Shown piece by piece: positions 37,637-45,976 of a DNA stretch of 64,000 bases; the stretch's first letter is position 1, and every line of letters begins with the position of its first letter. Both the position numbers and the translations under genes were made by a program. The stretch covers positions 2,232,001 to 2,296,000 of the forward strand of contig NZ_CP129966.1 of NCBI RefSeq assembly GCF_030503595.1, read 5' to 3'. A model generated the notes under the pieces. The model saw nothing but the letters and a program-made list of their open reading frames with translations, had not been told where the DNA came from and searched no databases. This DNA is from Corynebacterium sp. P4-C1. GTDB taxonomy: Bacteria; Actinomycetota; Actinomycetes; Mycobacteriales; Mycobacteriaceae.

Positions 37637-38104
37637 TTATGAGTGTGGAGGTGCAGAGGTGTCCGGTGCAAGACCCGGATCGGTTTCTGGAGTGCAGTCC
37701 GGCAGGGGCCCGAATGCGGCGGCCGCGCCTGCGCTGTTCGAGGCGTCGATGAAGTCCGGGGAGGGTTTCCGGCGGGCAGCGAGCTCGTCCTCCGGTGCCT
37801 CATCAGCGCGTTCCGTGAGCAAGGAGATGGATTCGAGGGTGGGGATGATGCCGGGGACGGCGAGCCGGTACACCACCTCGCGGCCGGAGCGGGTGGCCTC
37901 CACGAGGCCCGCGTTCTTGAGCACCCGCAAATGCTGGCTCACGAGCGGCTGGGACTTGTCCAGGATGCGCACGAGTTCGTGCACGACGTGATCGCGGGTG
38001 TTCAGCAGAAGAAGAACATGCAGGCGCAAGGGAGAGTCGAGTGCGCTGATGACCTCCGCGGTACGGCTCAATTTGTCCGCGGGCCACGTCGTGGGGTCGC
38101 TCAT
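37637..38104 (-). CDS. znr: ArsR-family regulator, Znr-like
   Basis: 155 residues. Winged helix with SPLRLHVLLLL and DKSQPLVSQHLRVLKNAGLVEATRSGREVVYRLA. The C-terminal 50 residues are Ala/Pro-rich and low complexity, longer than a normal ArsR protein. Cysteines are scarce, so metal sensing would use His/Asp sites as in SmtB/CzrA-like sensors; not proven. First gene of the znr-zur pair, divergent from glyS. Confidence 0.88.
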   Translation of the reverse strand: MSDPTTWPADKLSRTAEVISALDSPLRLHVLLLLNTRDHVVHELVRILDKSQPLVSQHLRVLKNAGLVEATRSGREVVYRLAVPGIIPTLESISLLTERADEAPEDELAARRKPSPDFIDASNSAGAAAAFGPLPDCTPETDPGLAPDTSAPPHS

Positions 38105-38279
38105 CTTCCTCGTCGTCTCCAGGTGTGCAGAAAACTTAGATTGTCGCTTTAGTTTAATAAGAAGGTGTCCTAGTTTTCAGCTAGGCCCCAGAAAAAACGG
38201 GATGATCGCTTGTTTTTTGAGGAAAGAAAGACGCTTTGCTTTGCCGCTGGCCGCCACGCCTGTGTTTCCGGCGACCGGC

Positions 38280-38285
38280 TACACT
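38280..38285 (+). promoter_or_regulatory. possible extended -10 box of glyS
   Basis: TACACT preceded by GGC, giving a start near 38292 and a leader of about 50 bases before the ATG at 38344. A clear -35 is not visible. The 239-base gap between znr and glyS also holds an AT-rich block at 38132-38165 that should carry the znr-zur promoter. Confidence 0.35.
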
Positions 38286-38343
38286 TGTTCCCGTTGACGT
38301 AACGAACGAGTTACCCGAGTTATTCAGGAGAGTTGAACTACCC

Positions 38344-39726
38344 ATGGCTTCGACCGTGATCGATACCGTTGTGAACCTGTGTAAGCGCCGCGGCTTGGTG
38401 TACCCAGCCGGTGAGATTTACGGCGGCACCCGGTCCGCATGGGATTACGGTCCGCTGGGAGTGGAGCTGAAAGAGAACCTAAAGCGCCAGTGGTGGAAGC
38501 ACATGGTCCAGTCGCGCAACGATGTCGTCGGCGTGGACACCTCCATCATCCTCCCGCGCCAGGTGTGGGTCGCCTCCGGCCACGTCGATGTGTTCACCGA
38601 CCCGCTGGTTGAGTCCCTGTACACCCACAAGCGCTACCGCGCCGACCACCTGCTCGAGGCGTACGAAGAGAAGCACGGCCACCCGCCGGCAAACGGCCTG
38701 GCCGACATCAACGACCCGGAGACCGGCCAGCCGGGCAACTGGACGGAGCCGCGCGAATTCTCCGGCCTGATGAAGACGTACCTGGGTCCAGTCGACGACA
38801 AGGAAGGCCTGCACTACATGCGCCCGGAGACGGCGCAGGGCATCTTCGTGAACTTCAAGAACGTCATGACCTCGGCGCGTATGAAGCCGCCGTTCGGCAT
38901 CGCGAACACCGGCAAGTCTTTCCGCAATGAGATCACGCCGGGCAACTTCATCTTCCGCACTCGTGAGTTCGAGCAGATGGAGATGGAATTCTTCGTCAAG
39001 CCGGGCGAGGACGAGAAGTGGCACCAGTACTGGATCGACGACCGCCACCAGTGGTACATTGACCTGGGCATCAACCCGGACAACCTGCGTCTCTACGAGC
39101 ACCCGCAGGAGAAGCTGTCGCACTACTCCAAGCGCACCGTGGACATCGAGTACGCCTTCGGCTTCCAGGGCTCCAAGTGGGGCGAGCTGGAGGGCGTGGC
39201 TAACCGCACCGACTACGACCTGAAAACCCACGCGGAGGGCTCCGGCGAGGACTTGAGCTTCTTCGACCAGGAGACCAACGAGCGCTGGATCCCGTACTGC
39301 ATCGAGCCAGCTGCCGGTCTCGGCCGCGCGATGATGGCTTTTCTTATCGACGCCTACCACGAGGACGAGGCCCCGAACGCCAAGGGCGGCGTGGACAAGC
39401 GCGTCGTGCTCAAGCTCGACCGACGTCTCGCACCGGTGAAGGTGGCTGTGCTCCCGCTGTCCAAGAAGCCGGAGCTGTCCGGCCCGGCGCAGGAGCTGGC
39501 GGACACGCTGCGCCAGCACTGGAATGTCGACTACGACACTTCCGGCGCCATCGGTCGCCGCTACCGCCGCCAGGACGAGATTGGCACCCCGTTCTGCGTC
39601 ACCTACGACTTCGACTCGCTGGAGGACGGCGCTGTGACCGTACGCGAGCGCGACACCATGGAGCAGGAGCGCGTCAAGATCGATGAGCTTGAGTCCTACC
39701 TGGCCGCACGCTTGATCGGCTGCTAG
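38344..39726 (+). CDS. glyS: glycyl-tRNA synthetase (alpha2 dimeric type)
   Basis: 460 residues from the ATG at 38344; the longer in-frame extension lies in the leader. Class II motifs: [23 protein letters not shown] at the start, motif 2 [25 protein letters not shown] near 197, motif 3 [14 protein letters not shown] near 322, and an anticodon-binding domain [12 protein letters not shown] at the C-terminus. Charges tRNA-Gly. AGGAG lies about 12 bases upstream of the ATG. Confidence 0.96.
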   Translation: MASTVIDTVVNLCKRRGLVYPAGEIYGGTRSAWDYGPLGVELKENLKRQWWKHMVQSRNDVVGVDTSIILPRQVWVASGHVDVFTDPLVESLYTHKRYRADHLLEAYEEKHGHPPANGLADINDPETGQPGNWTEPREFSGLMKTYLGPVDDKEGLHYMRPETAQGIFVNFKNVMTSARMKPPFGIANTGKSFRNEITPGNFIFRTREFEQMEMEFFVKPGEDEKWHQYWIDDRHQWYIDLGINPDNLRLYEHPQEKLSHYSKRTVDIEYAFGFQGSKWGELEGVANRTDYDLKTHAEGSGEDLSFFDQETNERWIPYCIEPAAGLGRAMMAFLIDAYHEDEAPNAKGGVDKRVVLKLDRRLAPVKVAVLPLSKKPELSGPAQELADTLRQHWNVDYDTSGAIGRRYRRQDEIGTPFCVTYDFDSLEDGAVTVRERDTMEQERVKIDELESYLAARLIGC

Positions 39727-39738
39727 GGGCAAAAGACC

Positions 39739-40257
39739 ATGCACTACGTCAGCTGGGACCGCGCGGACCGCGAAGCCCCCGTCCTGCTCGTCGAGGAAGG
39801 GCCGGCCGCGTTGGCGAAGTTCACGCACGCGAACGCCGAGCTCACGTCGGGCGAGGTGTGGGAGCTGGTGACCACCCCGGAAGGTGGCGCCGTGGCTCAG
39901 CAGGACGGCCGCGAGGTCGTCCGCGCGGAGGGCTCCCTGCGCCGCGACAAGCAGATCCCGGTCACCGTTGAGGGCCGCCGCTACGTGCTCGTTGCGGAGA
40001 CGTCCAAGAACTGGATCATCGACGACGCGAACGGGGAGAAGATCGGCCAATTCACCTCCGATCACAACGGTGTGCGGCGTTCCATCCTCGAATTCGAGGG
40101 AGAAACGGCGCTGAACCCGGTCGACGTCATCGCCCTCGCCTGGGTCAGCCGCCTCGTGCTGGAGGCGCGGAAGATGATCAACTCGACCGCGTTGATCGGC
40201 TTCCTGGTCTTCCTCAGCGTGTTCATCGTTCTCGTCTGGCTCATCGGGCCGAGGTAG
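39739..40257 (+). CDS. hypothetical protein with C-terminal membrane anchor
   Basis: 172 residues. Residues 1-140 are soluble and beta-rich (GRRYVLVAETSKNWIIDDANGE); the last 25 (TALIGFLVFLSVFIVLVWLIG) form one membrane helix, so it is a tail-anchored protein facing the cytoplasm. The beta pattern with an 'E-D/NGE-K-I-G' turn recalls LURP-one/tubby-like folds, a weak suggestion. It lies 12 bases after glyS, 3 bases before a shorter gene with similar layout. Confidence 0.7.
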   Translation: MHYVSWDRADREAPVLLVEEGPAALAKFTHANAELTSGEVWELVTTPEGGAVAQQDGREVVRAEGSLRRDKQIPVTVEGRRYVLVAETSKNWIIDDANGEKIGQFTSDHNGVRRSILEFEGETALNPVDVIALAWVSRLVLEARKMINSTALIGFLVFLSVFIVLVWLIGPR

Positions 40258-40260
40258 AAC

Positions 40261-40701
40261 ATGGCGGGTGCGGTGAAAGCAGTGTGGGAAAAAGCGGCTC
40301 TCGTCGCTGAGAGCGGCACAGTCATCGCCGCAGTCACCGCCGGGAACGAACTGGTGGCAGACGGAACAAAGATTTCCGTCTCCCACACAGCCGGCGCGCT
40401 GCGCTGGGAAGTCTCCGGCGCAGCGGCGGAGGAAGACTTCCAGATCCGCATGCGCGGGCTGGGCACAGGCACGCTGACCGCGCAATGCGGCCCGCGCCGC
40501 TACACCGCGCAGCGTGACGGCACCTTCAGCACGAAACGGTCCATCGTCAACGAAGAGGGGGAGCTCGTCGCACGCACCGCGCCCCGCAACGGGACAGAAC
40601 TGCACGTCGAGCTTTACGACGCAGCCCCCGTCGCCGACCTCGCCTTCATCACCTGGGCGCTGACCCTCATGGACACACCAGGGCGCAGGACGAAGATCTA
40701 G
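40261..40701 (+). CDS. hypothetical protein, possible soluble relative of the preceding gene
   Basis: 146 residues, no signal or membrane helix. Order of short motifs parallels the neighbour: an N-terminal SHTAGALRWEVSG block, CGPRRYTAQRDGTF (compare GRRYVLVAE), NEEGELVARTAP (compare DANGEKIGQF) and a final DLAFITWALTL (compare DVIALAWVSRL). This suggests tandem paralogues, one of which lost or never had the anchor. Function unknown. Confidence 0.65.
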   Translation: MAGAVKAVWEKAALVAESGTVIAAVTAGNELVADGTKISVSHTAGALRWEVSGAAAEEDFQIRMRGLGTGTLTAQCGPRRYTAQRDGTFSTKRSIVNEEGELVARTAPRNGTELHVELYDAAPVADLAFITWALTLMDTPGRRTKI

Positions 40702-40707
40702 CCGGGG

Positions 40708-42699
40708 CTAGAAGCTGCCGCCGCGGCCGTCCATGCCGCCGGCGAACCCGCCTCCGCCACCGCCACCACCGCTGAAGCCGCCGCCTCCGCCGCCAAAGCC
40801 GCCGCCGAAACCACCCCCGCCGGAGAGCAGTGAGCCCCAGATGATGGCGTTGGCCATACTGTTCATCGACTGGTTGGTCTGCTGGCGGCGGTAGTGGTTG
40901 ATATCGCCCTCCGCGCTGCTCACCGCTTGGCGGGCGGTGTTGGTGGCGCTGCGCGCGGAATCAATCGCGCCGCGGGTGTCCTTGACACGGTTGTTCTGGG
41001 CTTCCGCGTACTGGCGGCCGGCCTCCGCCAACAGCGCGCGTGCCTGGGAGCCGATGATCCGGCCGTGGGACTGGATGAGGTCCTGGGCGCCCTGAATCTG
41101 CGCCGCCGCGACCTGGAGCTGCTGGTCGAGGATCTGGAGCTGGCGCTGCTGATCGCTGGCGGCGCCGCGGGCGGTGTCAATCTCGGCGTCGATATCCGCG
41201 TCCAGCTCCGTCAACTCCGTGTACAGGGCGAGGGGATCGGTCTGCTCGCGGTTGCCCATGGCGCCGAGCTCCCTGCGAGCACGGTCGGCGACGGCATCGA
41301 GGGCGGTGACGTCGATACGCGCGCCCGTGCTGCGCTCGGCCTTGAGCCGCTCAATATCGTCGAGCTCGTCCTTGATCTCCTGGACTAGGGCGGGCAGGTT
41401 GGTGCGCGCCGTCTGGATATTTGTGTCCGCGTGCTCGATCGACGCGAGATTCGTGTCCGCGACATCGACGGCGTGCTTCGCGGCGCGCAACACATCCACG
41501 AGAGCGCCCTGCTTGCCCGCCGGCTGGCCGGCGAGACTGCGCGCCTCCTCGATCTGCCGCTCGGCCTCGTCGATGGATTCGGAAGCGATGTCCGTGTTGT
41601 GGCTGATGGACTCCAGAAGCTGCTCTGAATAGCGGGACCGCAAATCCTCGAGCGTGCTGCGCGCGGGCTCAATGCGGGCGCGCAGGTCGACCGTGCGCTG
41701 GAAAATTCCGTCGATCTCGCTGTCGGCGCGCATGAGCACATTGCGCATGTCCTGAAACTCCTGGCTCTTGTCCCGCAGAGCCTGCTCCGCCTTGCCACAG
41801 GAGGAAATGATGTCGATGAGCATGGCACGCTTATCGGGCTCGGTCTCCGGGATCGAGTCGTAGAGCCGGTGGTGGGTCGTGAACGCGCGCTGAAGCGCGG
41901 ACGTCGCCTCGTTCATCGCGGCCGTGAACGGGCGGACGCGCTCAGCACCGAACTCGGCGTTGGCGACCTGGAGCTCCTCCTTGCCCACGCGGATCGACTC
42001 GTCGGTGTCCACCAGAGCATCCTGGGCGAGCTGTTCCAGGGTGTGCGTGGGCAGACGGCCCAGGGACTCGGTGTCGCCTGGGGCCAGCTCGCGTGCCGAC
42101 GACAGCTGCTCCTCATCCCGCTTCCTGTTCCGGTTCCGGCCGTAGAGCCAGAAGCCGCCGCCGGCGAGCGCCGCCGCGCCCACACCGCCGGCGACGAATG
42201 CCGCACCCTCACCGTCGGAGGAGCCGTTGACAGCGTTGATGGCGTCCAGGCCCGCCGCCCCGTAGTTCTTGTTCGTCAACTGGCTGTACGCCGCGTCGGA
42301 CATCTTGTCTACGTCGCCAGCCGCCCACTGGGAACCGGCGTTGACGTTGTACTTGCCCTCCTCAGGCGAAATCGCGATCACCGCGGTATTAGGGCCTTTG
42401 TCCGTGACAGCCTCGCGCACCCACGTCGCCGGGTCCTCGCCGCCGAAGGATGACAGGTACACCACATACGCGTTGAGCTTCTTCGACTCCTTCAGCTTCG
42501 CGATGGCGTCCTCGATCTCCGCCTTCTCCCCGCCAGAGAGCACGCCAGCCTCGTCGACGACGTTGTCCTTCAGCTCAGTCGGAGCCATCTGCGTCAGCAC
42601 AGAATCTGTCACAGCCAACGCCTGGGGAGCGGCGGACAAAGCGACGCCGCCGGCGAGCAGCGGGGCGGCCAGGGCAATACGGAGATAGCGCGGAGTCAT
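40708..42699 (-). CDS. TPM-domain membrane protein with coiled coil and Gly-rich tail
   Basis: 663 residues from the ATG at 42699 (a GTG two codons earlier is possible). Signal peptide 1-30 (ends QALA); a TPM domain about 35-165 (VVDEAGVLSGGEKAEIEDAI; VIAISPEEGKYNV); a membrane helix near 168-188; then about 400 residues of coiled coil; and a low-complexity tail of Gly/Phe/Ser (positions 40715-40830). TPM domains face outside. Tail and layout match actinobacterial TPM proteins of unknown role. Convergent with the preceding hypothetical gene. Confidence 0.88.
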   Translation of the reverse strand: MTPRYLRIALAAPLLAGGVALSAAPQALAVTDSVLTQMAPTELKDNVVDEAGVLSGGEKAEIEDAIAKLKESKKLNAYVVYLSSFGGEDPATWVREAVTDKGPNTAVIAISPEEGKYNVNAGSQWAAGDVDKMSDAAYSQLTNKNYGAAGLDAINAVNGSSDGEGAAFVAGGVGAAALAGGGFWLYGRNRNRKRDEEQLSSARELAPGDTESLGRLPTHTLEQLAQDALVDTDESIRVGKEELQVANAEFGAERVRPFTAAMNEATSALQRAFTTHHRLYDSIPETEPDKRAMLIDIISSCGKAEQALRDKSQEFQDMRNVLMRADSEIDGIFQRTVDLRARIEPARSTLEDLRSRYSEQLLESISHNTDIASESIDEAERQIEEARSLAGQPAGKQGALVDVLRAAKHAVDVADTNLASIEHADTNIQTARTNLPALVQEIKDELDDIERLKAERSTGARIDVTALDAVADRARRELGAMGNREQTDPLALYTELTELDADIDAEIDTARGAASDQQRQLQILDQQLQVAAAQIQGAQDLIQSHGRIIGSQARALLAEAGRQYAEAQNNRVKDTRGAIDSARSATNTARQAVSSAEGDINHYRRQQTNQSMNSMANAIIWGSLLSGGGGFGGGFGGGGGGFSGGGGGGGGFAGGMDGRGGSF

Positions 42700-42770
42700 G
42701 GGCACAAGAGTACCCGTGGGCGCGTGGTAGCCGTGGGTTTACGCGATTCCCGTCTAGGCTCGATGGCGCT

Positions 42771-44036
42771 ATGACGTACCAGTATGATTCGGCGGATCTC
42801 GCCCGCCGCGTGGTGGAGGGGGAGAAGGGCTCCCAACTCACCCGCATGCAGGAGCACCGCGATGCTTTCGCCCGCGACCGCGCCCGCGTGCTGCACTCGG
42901 CGGCGCTGCGTCGCCTAGCGGACAAAACCCAGGTTGTCGGGCCGCGCGACGGAGACACCCCGCGCACCCGCCTGACGCACTCGCTGGAAGTCGCCCAAAT
43001 TTCCCGCAGTATCGGCATGGGACTGGGACTCAATCCCGACCTATGCGAAATGGCCGGCCTCACCCACGACATCGGGCACCCGCCGTACGGGCACAACGGG
43101 GAGGTGGCGCTCGACGAGCTCGCCGCCGGCTGCGGCGGCTTCGAAGGCAACGCCCAGACCCTGCGCATTCTGTCCCGCCTCGAGCCGAAAGTCCTGGACG
43201 GCGGGCAGTCCTTCGGCCTCAACCTCACCCGGGCGGCACTCGACGCCGCGTGCAAATACCCGCGCACACGCACCAACCCGGACGGGACGATCAGCCGGAA
43301 ATACGGGGCCTACGACGAAGACGCCGAGGTTCTGGCGTGGCTCCGTGAGGGGCACACGGACGATCTGCCGCCGATGGAAGCGCAGGTGATGGACTGCTCC
43401 GACGACATCGCCTACAGCGTCCATGACGTGGAGGACGGAATCGTCTCCGGCCGCGTCGACCTCAAGGTGCTGTGGGACCTCGTCGAGCTGGCCGCGCTCG
43501 CAGCTAAAGGGGCGGCGGCGTTCGGGGGAACGGCAGACGAGCTTATCGACGCCGCCGCCCGCCTCCGCTCCCTCCCCATCGTCTGCGCCGCCGCGGATTT
43601 CGACTTCTCGCTCACCGGCTACGTCACCTTGAAGAAGATGACCTCCGAGCTGGTCGGACGCTACGTTGCCGCCGTTATCACCGCGACGAAGGAGGCCAAT
43701 CCGTTCCCCGTCGGACGCATGCACGGCGAACTGGTCGTCCCGCCGGAGGCGGAGGCAGAAGTACGGCTACTCAAGACTGTGGCTGTGCTCTACGTCATGG
43801 ACATGCCATCCCATATCGCGCGGCAGGACCGGCAGCGCAGCCGCATCGTGCGCGTCTACGACTACCTGAATGCCGGCGCTCCCGGAGCTTTGGACACCAT
43901 GTTCGCCGCCTGGTGGCACGAAGCCGACTCGGAAGCAGCCCGCCAGCGCGTGATCATCGATCAGATTGCCTCCATGACCGAGTCCCGCCTCGAGCGCACG
44001 GCGAAAAAGACCGCTTCCTTGGACGGGTACCTCTAG
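42771..44036 (+). CDS. dgt: deoxyguanosinetriphosphate triphosphohydrolase-like protein
   Basis: 421 residues. HD-domain metal ligands: RLTHSLEVAQ near 66-75, LTHDIGHPPYGHNGE near 97-111, CSDDIAYSVHDVEDG near 210. Hydrolyses dGTP or other dNTPs to nucleoside and tripolyphosphate, trimming dNTP pools. A TAGGCT box at 42755-42760 ends 10 bases before the ATG, so the mRNA may have almost no leader. Divergent from the TPM gene; in related genomes dgt is near dnaG, as here. Confidence 0.93.
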   Translation: MTYQYDSADLARRVVEGEKGSQLTRMQEHRDAFARDRARVLHSAALRRLADKTQVVGPRDGDTPRTRLTHSLEVAQISRSIGMGLGLNPDLCEMAGLTHDIGHPPYGHNGEVALDELAAGCGGFEGNAQTLRILSRLEPKVLDGGQSFGLNLTRAALDAACKYPRTRTNPDGTISRKYGAYDEDAEVLAWLREGHTDDLPPMEAQVMDCSDDIAYSVHDVEDGIVSGRVDLKVLWDLVELAALAAKGAAAFGGTADELIDAAARLRSLPIVCAAADFDFSLTGYVTLKKMTSELVGRYVAAVITATKEANPFPVGRMHGELVVPPEAEAEVRLLKTVAVLYVMDMPSHIARQDRQRSRIVRVYDYLNAGAPGALDTMFAAWWHEADSEAARQRVIIDQIASMTESRLERTAKKTASLDGYL

Positions 44037-44037
44037 G

Positions 44038-44988
44038 TCAGAATGAAAGGTCCCGGCGACGTAGCCGCCGTGCCCCGAGCACCTCACCTACGAACCCCTC
44101 CGGGTCGGCCTCGATTTCCCGGGTAGTGAAGTGGAGCTTGCGGTATCCGCGCGCCGCAGCCCACCGGTCGCGCTTCCGCAGGTTCCGGGCAAGCATCCGC
44201 CCGTGCGGTTCTTCTTCGAGCTCACGGAACAGTGGGTCCTCGTCGACCGCGATGACTAAGTCATTGCCGGCTAGGAGAACGGCGTGCCCCATTTCATCGA
44301 GTTCGCAGTTGATGCGGACCCGGACAGGGGAGTCGAGAAGAAGCGAATACGCGAGCAGGTACCGGTAGGACTTCAGCTCCTTGGCGGTGTGCGGAAGCGA
44401 CGCGGCCATCCGCTTCCGGTTCGGGTGAAGCGGCCCTTCGAAATCCCGTGCATAAGCAGAAATCCCCTCCGCCGTCAGTCCGCGCTCGAGCAACCAGCCC
44501 GCCGCGAGCCACGCATTCGAATTCTGCCGCAGCCGGCACATATCCAGGTACGTCCGCAGCGGATCCGTCACGCGCACGCCGTCGAGCTCCTCGATTTCCT
44601 CCTCCCGGAGCTTCATGGACTTGAACCGCACACCATGGGGCAGCATGCTTTTCGACGGCTGGTACCCCGACGGCAGTGCAAACAACACCGAGTGGTCCTT
44701 CGGCGGGATGAACCACATGCCCCATTGCGCGGCCGCCCAGGGGCCGACTAACACCGCCTTCCGCGATTCCTGCGAGGCTGCGGCTCCCCGCACCACCAAC
44801 TGGCGTCTCAGGCCGAGGCTGCGGAACCACTCGGCCGCGACTGCGCTGGTCGGCGAGATCTGGCGGAGATTAGGGGGAAGGTTCCCTGTACCCTTTCGTG
44901 AAACCTGAATCCGTTCGCGGATAAACCTCTGGCGAATCTCCCGAACGTCCTGTTTAGCAAAGCTTTCCCAATCCCGACCCCCAGCCAT
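44038..44988 (-). CDS. AbiEi-antitoxin / DUF559-nuclease-like protein
   Basis: 316 residues, ATG at 44988 with AGGAGA upstream. N-terminal RFIRERIQVSRKGTGNL resembles the winged-helix start of AbiEi-type proteins. The middle VRVTDPLRTYLDMCRL is typical of AbiEi (DUF4433-like) family members. The C-terminal third follows the DUF559/Vsr-like nuclease layout: an acidic strand (DLVIAVDEDPLF), R-x-L-x-R-N-L-R-K-R-D-R-W and a final HFTTREIEADPEGFV. No partner toxin (AbiEii nucleotidyltransferase) is adjacent. Convergent with dgt, stop 1 base away. Function uncertain. Confidence 0.6.
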   Translation of the reverse strand: MAGGRDWESFAKQDVREIRQRFIRERIQVSRKGTGNLPPNLRQISPTSAVAAEWFRSLGLRRQLVVRGAAASQESRKAVLVGPWAAAQWGMWFIPPKDHSVLFALPSGYQPSKSMLPHGVRFKSMKLREEEIEELDGVRVTDPLRTYLDMCRLRQNSNAWLAAGWLLERGLTAEGISAYARDFEGPLHPNRKRMAASLPHTAKELKSYRYLLAYSLLLDSPVRVRINCELDEMGHAVLLAGNDLVIAVDEDPLFRELEEEPHGRMLARNLRKRDRWAAARGYRKLHFTTREIEADPEGFVGEVLGARRLRRRDLSF

Positions 44989-45043
44989 GTCTCCTGTTTA
45001 CCCCGGATGAATTCAGGATTCTCTCCAAAACCCGATAAAAGGA

Positions 45044-45075
45044 CCGATATTGCGCACTGAAATGCGCAATATCGG
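45044..45075 (-). terminator. strong intrinsic terminator of the RNase-barstar operon
   Basis: Perfect 13-bp stem CCGATATTGCGCA / TGCGCAATATCGG with a 6-base loop CTGAAA. In the minus direction it is followed by TCCTTTTATC; the plus side has CCCGTTTTC, so it may work both ways. It lies about 110 bases past the barstar stop. Confidence 0.85.
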
Positions 45076-45184
45076 CCCGTTTTCACCTTCTGGAATCAGG
45101 TTTTAGGCAACGGTGCTGATGCACTACCCAGGGTGCTCTGTTTCTCAGAGAGCGGAAAGGGGAAGGACAGCGGGCAGGTGCGCT

Positions 45185-45505
45185 CTACATGTGTGTCAGT
45201 GCCACGCCTTCGCAGGTGAACACGTGTAGAAGTTGGTCGCCGAGATCCCTGGGTACGCGCCAATCCGTGACGATGACTCGATCCACCCGCGTTTCGCGCA
45301 GAAGGTCGGCGAGGGCATCGAGGTTACGCGGCACCGGACGGGTCGGGGTGTTCTCCTCCACTTCTCGGGAGTCGTAGACGGCGTCGATGATCGCGGTTCC
45401 GAGGTCCTCGACTGAGTGGATGGGCCGAGTGACGCACACAGTGTTCGCAGTGTTCGCAGAGGTCGCGGTGTTCTCGGTGTTCTCGGTGTTCGCGGGAGTG
45501 CTCAT
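45185..45505 (-). CDS. barstar-family ribonuclease inhibitor
   Basis: 106 residues, ATG at 45505 sharing a base with the TAA of the RNase gene. After an Asn/Thr-rich N-terminal repeat (residues 6-22), the barstar layout appears: IHSVEDLGTAIIDAV near 29-43, then NLDALADLLRE at 61-71 and VIVTDWRVPRDLGDQLLHVF at about 77-96. In barstar the equivalent stretch NLDALWDCL holds Asp35 and Asp39 that plug the RNase active site; here these are Asp63 and Asp67. It should neutralise the linked ribonuclease in the cytoplasm. Confidence 0.82.
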   Translation of the reverse strand: MSTPANTENTENTATSANTANTVCVTRPIHSVEDLGTAIIDAVYDSREVEENTPTRPVPRNLDALADLLRETRVDRVIVTDWRVPRDLGDQLLHVFTCEGVALTHM

Positions 45506-45936
45506 TACTTGACATCCATTTCGCAGAACGACTCGTAGTGGTCGTCTGTGTAGTAGTACACGTCCGGGTCGGTCTCGGTGCCTCCGCCGGTGACGATGCG
45601 GCGTTCCCCGCGGTGCTTCAGGCCCGGGGTGGGAACGGTGTACTCCCGGTAGTAGTCGGAGTCCTCCTCCGGGAGAACGCGCTCGTAATTGCCGAAGTGG
45701 GCACCATCGTTCTGGGGGTAGGTGAAGGGGCCGTTGGAGTGGATGTCGTCGATAAGCTCTGTTGCTTCTTGCGGAACCGACGTGCACGCGCTGATGCCGT
45801 CCGTTGCTTGCGGGGCGCTGGCGGTCTCCGGATCGTGCAGGATGGTGTAGACGATTGACACCAAAGTGATGAGCCCGACGATGAGAATCAAAGGCAGAGC
45901 CACCGAATGGCTCGAACTGTCTCCTTCAGTAGACAT
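45505..45936 (-). CDS. membrane-anchored guanyl-specific ribonuclease, RNase Sa/barnase (N1/T1) family
   Basis: 143 residues. One hydrophobic segment at 13-33 (signal anchor or signal peptide), then an RNase Sa-like domain from about 50: ATELIDDI and NGPFTYPQND, then YYREYTVPTPG with catalytic Glu98, HRGERRIVTGGG with Arg109 and Arg112/113, and DDHYESF with catalytic His133. Cys51 and Cys138 sit where RNase Sa has its disulfide. All residues known to be needed in the family are present. Predicted to act outside the membrane; the barstar-like gene downstream protects the producer. Gene is divergent from dnaG. Confidence 0.88.
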   Translation of the reverse strand: MSTEGDSSSHSVALPLILIVGLITLVSIVYTILHDPETASAPQATDGISACTSVPQEATELIDDIHSNGPFTYPQNDGAHFGNYERVLPEEDSDYYREYTVPTPGLKHRGERRIVTGGGTETDPDVYYYTDDHYESFCEMDVK

Positions 45937-45963
45937 GCGTTCATTTTAAACACACGCGCGCGG

Positions 45964-45969
45964 TAGGAT
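45964..45969 (+). promoter_or_regulatory. -10 box for leaderless dnaG mRNA
   Basis: TAGGAT ends 7 bases before the dnaG ATG at 45977, so transcription should begin at the start codon. No ribosome site precedes this ATG. No good -35 seen. Confidence 0.45.
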
Positions 45970-45976
45970 GTGCGCC

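Noticed and set aside
38105-38343. T-box or riboswitch upstream of glyS.
   Set aside because: The leader after the likely -10 box is only about 50 bases and lacks a specifier loop or T-box sequence.
45417-45500. Short repeated units as a CRISPR array.
   Set aside because: Units are 9 bases, uninterrupted and in frame inside a gene; no spacers.
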